From assembly GCA_025350695.1 (NCBI GenBank), contig JANXXI010000009.1:1-32945 (forward strand): a stretch of DNA of 32,945 nucleotides, written 5' to 3'. A program made the translations under genes and the position numbers. The DNA is from Acidobacteriota bacterium (GTDB lineage Bacteria; Acidobacteriota; Terriglobia; Bryobacterales; Bryobacteraceae). Positions 24,524 to 31,771 of this stretch are shown piece by piece; the stretch's first letter is position 1, and every line of letters begins with the position of its first letter. The notes under the pieces are model-generated. The model saw nothing but the letters and a program-made list of their open reading frames with translations. It was not told the DNA's origin and did no database searches.

Positions 24524-26179
24524 CTATTGAACCTGACCTCTGCCGTACAAGATTGCGCCTGGTCTGGCTCCGGTATGTTTGCCTGCCTCAAGGACCGGAG
24601 CGCCATTGACGATCACGTATTCGATGCCCGATGGATACTGATGGGGCTTGTCGTAAGTAGCATTGTCGATCACTTTTGCGGCGTCGAAGATAGTGATGTC
24701 GGCCCATTGACCGGGGCGCAGAACGCCGCGATCGAATACCCCCACCTTCGCCGTATTCGCCGATGTCATTTTGCGGATAGCTTCTTCCAGCGTGATCACT
24801 TTGTCTTCTCGAACGTAGCGGCCAAGAACTCGGGGGAACGTCCCGTACCAGCGCGGATGTGGGTTGCCAACAGAGAGCGGACCGCTTACCGCAACGGCCG
24901 CGCCATCAGACCCGATGGAAACGAACGGCTGCTTCATTGCGTAACGCATGTCTTCTTCGGAGTGATGAAAGTAGACCGTAGGCACGGAAGCAGCGTTGTT
25001 GATCAGCAAGTCAAATAGCGTATCAACGGGCGTTTTTTTGAGCGCCGCGATCACTTCGTTCATTCGGCGGCCTTCAAACTTTTTATAGGCCGGGTTGGAT
25101 AGGCTGACAAGCAGCATGCCTTCCCAAGACCCGGTCGCGGTGTAGTGGTTATACCAGTTCGAACCGGGGACGCCATTCAGCACTTCGCTTTCCAACCGTG
25201 GACGAAGAGCAGTATCCTTCAACCGCGCAATCAATGCTTGCGGGCCACCTTCATGCGCCCACGGCGGCAGGATGGACGATAAATTGTTCTGACCCGCGCG
25301 GTAAGGGTAAACGTTGGCTTCCACCTGTTGGCCGGCGGCGCGGGCATTGGCGATCAGGCCGATCAGTTCCGGCATCTTCCCCCACAACTGATGGTCAGCC
25401 AACTTGAGATGAATTATATCGACTGGCACGCCAGCGCGGCGACCGATTTCAAGCGCCTCAGCCACGGACTCAAAAACGCCCTGGCCTTCCGTGCGCATAT
25501 GAGTTGAATACCGGCCGCCAAAGGGCGCGGCTGCCGAACACATAGCGATGAGAGACTCCGTGTCGATCCATGCGCCGGGCGGCCCGCTGAGCGAACTGGC
25601 CACACCGAGCGCGCCTTGCCGCATCGACTTTTCTACTTCCGCCTTCATGGCCGCCAGTTCGTCTTTGGTGGGTGGCCCAGGATTCGGTCCGCGAACGTAG
25701 GTCCAGATTTGGCTTGAACCAATATAAGTGCCGATATTGGCGGAGATACCTTGACGTTTCAGCAGATCGAAGTAAGAGGTGAGGTCGGTCCATGCGCCGC
25801 GTGGGCGATCTTCAATGGAACCCGTGCCCTGTTTGCCGCCGACGGGCGCGACTGATCCGCCTTCGCCAAAGATCATTGAAGTGACGCCTTGGCGAATCAT
25901 GCTTTGGGCGTCGCCATCTTGAGCGATCGTGTAATCGGAGTGGTTGTGGATGTCGACAAAGCCGGGAGTGACCGTGAGGCCTTTGGCGTTGATCGTGCGT
26001 TTGGCTGTTTGGCCCGCGAACGTTCCGATGCCAACGATGTGTTGGTCGCGCACGGCGAGGTCAGCGTAATAAGCGGGATTGCCTGTACCGTCAACGATGC
26101 GACCTCCGGTGATCAGCAGGTCGTAGGGTTGAGCGTAGGCGGCTGTGATGGCAAGGAGCGAAAGGAGAGCGCGGCGCAT
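24524..26179 (-). CDS. exported N-acyl-D-amino-acid deacylase family amidohydrolase
   Basis: The 551-residue protein has a signal peptide (MRRALLSLLAITAAYAQ). The family N-terminus is LLITGGRIVDGTGN, with metal-site residues H78-N-H80 (VDIHNHSDYT), a histidine in DIIHLKLADH, and Asp in SIGSDGAAVA. It resembles D-aminoacylases and exported relatives (dipeptidase or isoaspartyl types). Where D-aminoacylase has a metal-bridging Cys (GNCG), this protein reads FGEGG, with Glu at 106. The substrate is probably an N-acylated or D-amino acid derivative. The start lies 5 bases after the fic remnant's stop. The downstream neighbour is the ankyrin gene. Confidence 0.82.
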   Translation of the reverse strand: MRRALLSLLAITAAYAQPYDLLITGGRIVDGTGNPAYYADLAVRDQHIVGIGTFAGQTAKRTINAKGLTVTPGFVDIHNHSDYTIAQDGDAQSMIRQGVTSMIFGEGGSVAPVGGKQGTGSIEDRPRGAWTDLTSYFDLLKRQGISANIGTYIGSSQIWTYVRGPNPGPPTKDELAAMKAEVEKSMRQGALGVASSLSGPPGAWIDTESLIAMCSAAAPFGGRYSTHMRTEGQGVFESVAEALEIGRRAGVPVDIIHLKLADHQLWGKMPELIGLIANARAAGQQVEANVYPYRAGQNNLSSILPPWAHEGGPQALIARLKDTALRPRLESEVLNGVPGSNWYNHYTATGSWEGMLLVSLSNPAYKKFEGRRMNEVIAALKKTPVDTLFDLLINNAASVPTVYFHHSEEDMRYAMKQPFVSIGSDGAAVAVSGPLSVGNPHPRWYGTFPRVLGRYVREDKVITLEEAIRKMTSANTAKVGVFDRGVLRPGQWADITIFDAAKVIDNATYDKPHQYPSGIEYVIVNGAPVLEAGKHTGARPGAILYGRGQVQ

Positions 26180-26184
26180 TGCAC

Positions 26185-26696
26185 CTAGCCTATCGGATTG
26201 GAGAGGGCGAGCGTGAGCACGGATTCAAGTCCCTCATTTTTGCCTTGGTCGAAGCTGGGCGCGGAGGCTTCGTACATCAGGGCGCGGGAAACTCGGAACC
26301 AGTTTAGGGTGTGGCCGGCGTTGAGGCCCAGTTGACGAACGAATTCGCGTTGGGTGCGGCCGTTACCATCGCGGAAAGGGTGAATGGCGTTGAGTTCGCC
26401 CAGGTAGTACGCGGCGCGATTGGCGAACTGTGTGGGATCGGCGTGCTTAAGGTGTTGCTCTATAGTGAGCTTGTCGAAGGTTTCGTAAGGACGGAAACGA
26501 TTTGTTCGTGAAAGGCAAAAGTGGATTGGAGATGGGGGATGTCGAACTTGCCCGATTTTGGCTTTCTCTCAAGTTGGCGTAACCGCCGGCTTGTTACGTC
26601 GGCTTCGAATTCGGCCAGACTAACCGGATCACGAAAATCACGAAGGTTCCTAAGGACGTCAGTCCCGGGGTAAACGTACGGGTCCATATTTGCCAT
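26185..26696 (-). pseudogene. fic: disrupted Fic-domain AMP-transferase toxin
   Basis: The N-terminal piece (MANMDPYVYPGTDVLRNLR to FDIPHLQ) matches class I Fic toxins. At about 26525 the sequence jumps from HLQ to STFAFHEQIVSVL, skipping the roughly 25-30 residues (the DVYxWAGxxRTVxISKG region) expected there. At about 26481 one A is missing from the expected AAAACC, shifting the frame so translation stops at 26460. In the shifted frame the rest is intact: TFDKLTIEQHLKHADP, YYLGELNAIHPFRDGNGRTQR (the complete Fic motif HPFRDGNGR) and a normal end at 26185. An internal deletion plus a frameshift leave no functional toxin. The upstream antitoxin gene overlaps its start. Confidence 0.8.
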
Positions 26697-26877
26697 CAAG
26701 GTACACATCAAACGCCAGATCAAGTTCTTGGGAGGTCAACTCGCCATCGACGTACCTTTGAAACACAATCTTGGCTTCGGTGGAAGGCTCAAGCCCTTCC
26801 ATACGAACGCTAGCCAAAGCATTCTCGACCTCGTTGGCCCTTTGCGTCTGTGCTCGATCTGTGGTTGTGACTGCCAT
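26659..26877 (-). CDS. VbhA/FicA-type antitoxin
   Basis: The 72-residue cytosolic protein carries the inhibitory motif of class I Fic antitoxins, (S/T)xxxE(G/N), as S23-VRM-E27-G28. In VbhA-type inhibition the Glu blocks ATP gamma-phosphate positioning in the Fic active site. The rest (FQRYVDGELTSQELDLAF) fits the small helical VbhA domain. Its end overlaps the fic start by 38 bases, the normal antitoxin-first order. The gene looks intact while its toxin is broken, so it is an orphan antitoxin unless it inhibits a Fic protein elsewhere. It lies 35 bases downstream of the DUF1501 gene on the same strand. Confidence 0.78.
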   Translation of the reverse strand: MAVTTTDRAQTQRANEVENALASVRMEGLEPSTEAKIVFQRYVDGELTSQELDLAFDVYLDGKYGPVRLPRD

Positions 26878-26912
26878 GCAAATTCGTTCCCTACTTTCAT
26901 TTTACCATCCCG

Positions 26913-28319
26913 CTACACCAAAATATCCTTCACGACATCGCCCGAAATACCGGTCAAGCGCAGATCCAGGCCCTGGTACTTCACCGTCATTCGCTTGTGA
27001 TCGATGCCCAACAAGTGCAGCATCGTCGCATGGAAATCATGCACGCTGACAGGATTTTCAACGGCGGCATAACCAAGCTCATCCGTTGCGCCATAGGTAA
27101 TGCCGGGCTTGATTCCGCCGCCTGCTAGAACGAAGGAAAAGCCCTTGATGTGATGATCGCGCCCGTCGCCGCCTTGCGACATCGGTGTGCGGCCAAACTC
27201 ACCACCAAAGACAATCAGGGTTTCATCCAGCATGCCCCGTTGCTTTAAGTCCTTGATCAGTGCCGCCACAGGCCGGTCAACTTCTTCAGCTTTGAACTGC
27301 ACGCCATTCTTCACACTGCCATGATGATCCCAATCGCGATGATAAAGCTGAATGAAGCGCACGCCGCGTTCGGCCAACCGGCGCGCCAAGAGGCAGTTCG
27401 ACGCAAAGGTCCCGTCACCAGGCTTGGCGCCGTATGATTCCATCACCGCGGCGGGCTCCTTGCTCATATCCACCAGACTCGGAACGCTCGATTGCATCTT
27501 GAACGCCATCTCATACTGCGCTACCCTCGTCAGCACTTCCGGGTCGTGCGTGGTTTTGTATTCAGCCCGGTTCAACGCATTGATCGCATCAATGGAATCG
27601 CGCTGCAGTTTAGCGTTCATGCCACCTGGATTGTTGAGATACAAAACCGGGTCGCCAATGGAGTTGAACTTCACGCCCTGATACCTGCTGGGCAGCACGC
27701 CTGCGGACCATTGCCGCGCAGCGATGGGTTGCATCTGTCCTCCGCGTCCGGCCGAAGTCAACACCACGAAACCCGGCAAGTCTTCGGCCTCGGCGCCAAG
27801 CCCGTAGTGTAGCCAGGAGCCCATGCTGGGGCGGCCGGGGATGATGGAACCCGTGTTCATAACGGTATGTGCGGGGTCGTGATTAATCTGCTCCGTATAC
27901 ATGGAGCGCACTATGCAGATGTCGTCCGCCACGCTGCCGATTTGTGGAAACAGGTTGCAGATTTCCTGGCCCGATTCGCCGAAGCGTTGAAAGCCATGTT
28001 GCGGGCCAAAACAGATTAGTGGCTTGCCTTGCAGTTGGGCAATCTGTTGCCCTTTCGTAAATGAATCGGGCATGCCCTTCCCGTGCATTTCCGCAAGCTT
28101 GGGTTTAGAATCGAAAGTTTCCAAGTGCGACGGACCACCAGCTTGATAGAGGAAAATGACGCGCTTCGCCTTTGGCGCATGATGCAAAGGGCTCACGGCT
28201 CCTTTGCCCTGCATGTCGGCGGCGAAAAGATCGCGAAGAGCAAATGCCCCCAGACCGGCAACGCCGCGGCCAAGGAATGTGCGCCGATGAATATTCAGGA
28301 TTCTTTCGCTGCGATTCAT
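26913..28319 (-). CDS. DUF1501 protein with Tat signal (sulfatase-like fold)
   Basis: The 468-residue protein starts at ATG 28319, one base after the stop of the DUF1553 gene. A twin-arginine signal (RRTFLGRGVAGLGAFALRDLFA) precedes an alkaline-phosphatase/sulfatase-like core. Recognisable family segments are IFLYQAGGPSHLETFDSKP, GTFASNCLLARRLAERGV, HRDWDHHGSVKNG, IVFGGEFGRTPMSQGGDGRDHH and DFHATMLHLLGIDH. DUF1501 proteins are nearly always encoded beside a DUF1549/DUF1553 protein, as here. Their biochemical role is unproven, and metal-dependent periplasmic hydrolysis of a polymer is the usual guess. A longer frame to 28343 is rejected because it overlaps the upstream gene. Confidence 0.88.
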   Translation of the reverse strand: MNRSERILNIHRRTFLGRGVAGLGAFALRDLFAADMQGKGAVSPLHHAPKAKRVIFLYQAGGPSHLETFDSKPKLAEMHGKGMPDSFTKGQQIAQLQGKPLICFGPQHGFQRFGESGQEICNLFPQIGSVADDICIVRSMYTEQINHDPAHTVMNTGSIIPGRPSMGSWLHYGLGAEAEDLPGFVVLTSAGRGGQMQPIAARQWSAGVLPSRYQGVKFNSIGDPVLYLNNPGGMNAKLQRDSIDAINALNRAEYKTTHDPEVLTRVAQYEMAFKMQSSVPSLVDMSKEPAAVMESYGAKPGDGTFASNCLLARRLAERGVRFIQLYHRDWDHHGSVKNGVQFKAEEVDRPVAALIKDLKQRGMLDETLIVFGGEFGRTPMSQGGDGRDHHIKGFSFVLAGGGIKPGITYGATDELGYAAVENPVSVHDFHATMLHLLGIDHKRMTVKYQGLDLRLTGISGDVVKDILV

Positions 28320-28320
28320 G

Positions 28321-31300
28321 TTAGTTCCTCGTGATGGTTTCATGCAGGTTCAAGATGGCGCGGGCCACGCTCGTCATCGCCGCCAGTTCCGCAGCTTTGA
28401 ATTTTGTTGGCAACGGTGCTTCGCCGGCAGACAACAGCGCCTTAGCCGATTCGGTATCGACTTGGAATTCGGCCAAGCTCTTCTTATGCAGTTCGCGGAG
28501 GATTTTTGACTCTTCCGCCGTGGGTTTGCGGTTCAGCGCTTTCTCAAAACCCCAACTCAGTTGCGCCGGAACTCCCGATGCAGCCTGTTGCATATGTTGC
28601 GCGAACACGCGAGCTGATTCGACAAATGTCGGATCGTTCAGCATCACCAGCGCCTGCAAGGGCGTATTGGAATTCGTGCGGTTCACGACGCACTCCTCGC
28701 GGCTGGGCGCGTCAAAAGTCATTAGACTGGGGTGCAGGAATGTGCGCTGCCAATGGGTGTAGACGCCACGACGGTAAAGGTCGTCCCCTCGGCTGGATGC
28801 ATATTCACGCTTAGGGAAATTCAGCGCCGCAAGATATCCATCCGGTTGATATGGCTTCACACTGGGGCCGCCAAACTTCTCCGTCAGCAGACCGGAAACG
28901 GCAAGCGCCACATCGCGAACTTCCTCGGCATCCACGCGGAAGCGGCTTTGACGCGAGAGCAACCGGTTATCGGGGTCACGTTCTTCCGATTCCTTCGAAC
29001 CTACGGAACTTTGCCGGTAAGTATCGCTCATGACAATCGTACGGATGAGCCGCTTCATGTCCCAGGGGTGTGCGCCTTGGGCGGAATAAGTTGGCTCCAT
29101 GAATTCAGAGGCCAGCCAGTCAAGCAGATCCGCGTGTATTGGCCATTCTCCCTGCGAACCAACGTCATCCAGCACTTTCGACAGACCCGTACCGAAAAGT
29201 TGCCGCCAAGTACGATTGACGAACGCGCGGGCTGTGAGCGGATTGTCGCGCGACACCAGCCAGTTGGCTAAATCGAGCCGGGTTGCTCTGCCCTGTGTTT
29301 GCAGTTTTCCAAACATTTGCGGAATGGCGGGCGTAACAACTTCCCCGGATTCATCCAGAAAATTGCCTCGTGGCAATATGCGCGTGACTTGCGGTTCACC
29401 AGCCTCCGCCACAACTACTTTCGGGATGGAAGATTCCAGCAGATTGCTCTTTGCCTCCAGACGCGCCACGCTTAGCGCAAGGGGATTGGTGGTCTGCTCA
29501 AAGAAATTATTTAGCGATTTCTTCTGATCGGTTGTGCGCTTGTCCGAAGCCGTTTCGAGAGCCTTCAACACATCATCGGGAAGACCGCCTGGTTTCGTCT
29601 TGCGGTTAGGGTCGGGCCACGGTGTGTCGGCCTCGGTCACACCAATGCGGAAGCGCCCGATGGTGGCGCGGCGAGTGGTCGAGTCTTGCCGGATGCGGAC
29701 CGTTAAGGTATCCTCAGCACCCGTAGTGACTTTTGTTTGGAAGCTCAGAGCCAGGAACGGCATGCCCGTGTCGCCATAAGTCAGCGCGCCCCAGCCGGTA
29801 GCGGAATCGCCGTCAATTGCCATCAAAGCGGGCAGTTCCAGGGCTGAAGCGGTGGTGTTACCGCGGGCAAAAGCGAAGCCCAGCTTGCCGCCGTTTCTTT
29901 CGGCCTCTACTTCGGTTATTACAAACCGGTCAGCTCCGCGGGCCATACTCAAACCAGGAAGGCTATCGTCTTGATTGATTTCCAGACCCAGCCCCGTCCA
30001 ACTTCCCGCACCTGGTTTTATCGTCAACAAGTAAGTCTCGTTACTGGGATTGGGGCCCCTCACCATGACGCGCGAATCTTTGTCGAGCCACAATTTCGCG
30101 CCGTTGATCGAACTCATAGTTGCTGGGGTCACCATCTTCCAGCCGGTGCGTCCAGTCCGGTAATCAGCCAGCAGCTTCTGTTCCCACGCGGCGCGCTGCG
30201 GGGCAGTTGGTTTGGGTGAGTTGGCTAGAGCTTTTCTTTCATTCTCCAAAAGACTGTTCAAACCAGCCAGTGCGTCTTTCTGTAAAGCCGTGGGAAGCGA
30301 AAGCATTGTGCCCCAAGCCTTCGGCCCCTTGTCCGGCACAAGACCAGTCTCCTTAATATCAGCGAAAAATGCCTTCATCGCGTAAAAGTCTTTCGCAAGA
30401 AATGGGTCGAACTTATGGTCATGACATTCAGCGCAACCCATGGTGCTGCCCAGCCAAACAACACTGGTGGTGCGCACCCGGTCAGCGCCATACTTAGCCA
30501 AATATTCCACCGGCTGCAATCCGCCCTCTGCCGACGTCCGGTTCATGCGGTTGTAGGCCGAAGCAACTTTCTGTTCCGTGGTCGCGTTCGGCATCAGGTC
30601 GCCGGCAAGTTGTTCGCGCGTGAATTGGTCAAACGGCTTATTGTCGCGGAACGATCGCAACACGTAATCGCGATAAGGCCACGCCGGAAACGCGTTGTCC
30701 CCATGGAAGCCACACGTGTCCGCATAGCGAACCGCATCCAGCCAGAGACGAGTCTGCTTTTCGGCGTGGCGCGGCGAGGCAAGAAGGCGGTCCACCAAAT
30801 GAGCATACGCATCGTTGCTTCTGTCGCCCAGGAATTTGGCCACTTCTTCGGGAGTCGGCGGAATGCCCGTCAAATCGAACGATACTCGACGAATGAGCGT
30901 TCGCTTGTCTGCCTCCACGGCATGCGCTAAACCGTCCTTGGCAAGGCGAGCTGCAATGAAGTCGTCAATCGGGTTGCCCTTGCCACTCTGCGGAACCTCA
31001 GGACGCCGCACCGGCTGATAGGCCCAATGGCCTTCGTACTTCGCCCCTTCCGCAACCCATTGGCGAATCGTATCCTTTTGCTTGTCGGTCAGCACTTTGT
31101 GGGCGGAGACCGGTGGCATTAACTTCGCAGGCGTTGCACTGAAAACGCGGCCGACAATGGCGCTCTCCTCAGGTTTACCAGGAACGATAGGCGTCACACC
31201 CGATCTCGTCTTCTTCAGCGCTTCGTCGCGAAGATCCAAACGCAAGCCAGCCATGCGCGCATTCTTATCTGGCCCATGACAACGGAAGCACGTGTCGGAC

Positions 31301-31386
31301 ATGATGGGGCGAATGTCACGATTAAAACTGACTTCCGCTAAGCCTGGCGGCGCGGCGAGTACTAAACAGATCAACGTCAATCGCAT
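28321..31386 (-). CDS. PSCyt1-DUF1549-DUF1553 protein (planctomycete-type cytochrome fusion)
   Basis: The protein is 1021 residues from ATG 31386 and begins with a signal peptide (MRLTLICLVLAAPPGLAEV). Domain order: a planctomycete-type cytochrome c-like module with C33-FR-C36-H37 (RPIMSDTCFRCHGPDKN), DUF1549 (about 130-340, including VWLGSTMGCAECHDHKFDPF with a second CXXCH), a beta-sandwich middle region (about 410-590), and DUF1553 (about 670-960, with RAFVNRTWRQLFGTGL and NTPLQALVMLNDPTFVESARVFA). The second CXXCH may bind haem or metal. It is paired with DUF1501 downstream. Such pairs are thought to act on extracellular polymers, but this is not established. A possible longer start at 31419 lacks a good signal peptide. 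Confidence 0.9.
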   Translation of the reverse strand: MRLTLICLVLAAPPGLAEVSFNRDIRPIMSDTCFRCHGPDKNARMAGLRLDLRDEALKKTRSGVTPIVPGKPEESAIVGRVFSATPAKLMPPVSAHKVLTDKQKDTIRQWVAEGAKYEGHWAYQPVRRPEVPQSGKGNPIDDFIAARLAKDGLAHAVEADKRTLIRRVSFDLTGIPPTPEEVAKFLGDRSNDAYAHLVDRLLASPRHAEKQTRLWLDAVRYADTCGFHGDNAFPAWPYRDYVLRSFRDNKPFDQFTREQLAGDLMPNATTEQKVASAYNRMNRTSAEGGLQPVEYLAKYGADRVRTTSVVWLGSTMGCAECHDHKFDPFLAKDFYAMKAFFADIKETGLVPDKGPKAWGTMLSLPTALQKDALAGLNSLLENERKALANSPKPTAPQRAAWEQKLLADYRTGRTGWKMVTPATMSSINGAKLWLDKDSRVMVRGPNPSNETYLLTIKPGAGSWTGLGLEINQDDSLPGLSMARGADRFVITEVEAERNGGKLGFAFARGNTTASALELPALMAIDGDSATGWGALTYGDTGMPFLALSFQTKVTTGAEDTLTVRIRQDSTTRRATIGRFRIGVTEADTPWPDPNRKTKPGGLPDDVLKALETASDKRTTDQKKSLNNFFEQTTNPLALSVARLEAKSNLLESSIPKVVVAEAGEPQVTRILPRGNFLDESGEVVTPAIPQMFGKLQTQGRATRLDLANWLVSRDNPLTARAFVNRTWRQLFGTGLSKVLDDVGSQGEWPIHADLLDWLASEFMEPTYSAQGAHPWDMKRLIRTIVMSDTYRQSSVGSKESEERDPDNRLLSRQSRFRVDAEEVRDVALAVSGLLTEKFGGPSVKPYQPDGYLAALNFPKREYASSRGDDLYRRGVYTHWQRTFLHPSLMTFDAPSREECVVNRTNSNTPLQALVMLNDPTFVESARVFAQHMQQAASGVPAQLSWGFEKALNRKPTAEESKILRELHKKSLAEFQVDTESAKALLSAGEAPLPTKFKAAELAAMTSVARAILNLHETITRN

Positions 31387-31418
31387 ATAGAGTGGGTTCA
31401 GCGCTATCATATCCCACA

Positions 31419-31574
31419 ATGCGGATCGATCGGCGTAACTTCATCCTCTTAGCGGGCGATGTAGATGCCGCATCGAGCGACATTAACCAGATCGAACTCC
31501 GGACCCATTCACGGCGCCGTCTTTTGATCAGCCATCATCGCTTGAGAATCCCCCGAAATATTTCTCTCTCTTGA
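31419..31574 (+). pseudogene. possible remnant of a Tat-exported gene
   Basis: The frame starts MRIDRRNFILLAGD, which looks like the first residues of a twin-arginine signal. It then becomes low-hydrophobicity sequence (DVDAASSDINQIELRTHSRR) and stops after about 51 codons. No export-competent hydrophobic core or domain follows. It could be the broken 5' end of a lost gene or chance. Confidence 0.2.
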
Positions 31575-31579
31575 AATAT
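31558..31579. promoter_or_regulatory. inverted repeat overlapping the -35 region of the TonB-receptor gene
   Basis: ATATTTC (31558-31564) and GAAATAT (31573-31579) are perfect 7-base arms around the spacer TCTCTCTT. The right arm overlaps the proposed -35 hexamer, so a bound protein could block or recruit polymerase. This is a candidate operator only. Confidence 0.4.
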
Positions 31580-31598
31580 ACCTCGCAGGCGGTAGAAT
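31571..31598 (+). promoter_or_regulatory. sigma70-like promoter for the TonB-dependent receptor gene
   Basis: TTGAAA (31571-31576) and TAGAAT (31593-31598) are separated by 16 bases, each one mismatch from consensus. The predicted transcript would start near 31605 and carry a leader of about 165 bases before the ATG at 31772. I see no clear riboswitch or attenuator in that leader. Confidence 0.45.
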
Positions 31599-31771
31599 AA
31601 GTAAACAAGATGCTTCGGCTGCTGCGATGGTAAGCAAATTGCAACACTTCACAGCAGACTGACTTTTAGGTGTATTTTCAAGGGTTTCTATGAGGATTGG
31701 AAGAATAACTCCGTGTAAACGAGCCTTCCGCTCCAGGAATCCATAATGTTAAAAATCAAGGAGACCAAGAT

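Noticed and set aside
24113-25018. 301-residue plus-strand open frame
   Set aside because: It is antisense to the ankyrin and deacylase genes, which both have clear domains. It has no recognisable domain, is rich in His, Arg and Cys as antisense frames are, and spans the junction of two real genes.
26311-26511. Plus-strand small ORF in the fic region
   Set aside because: It is antisense to the Fic core motif HPFRDGNGRTQR, which is clearly encoded on the minus strand.
30415-30930. 171-residue plus-strand open frame
   Set aside because: It is antisense to the DUF1549 region of the PSCyt-DUF1553 gene, and no domain is visible.
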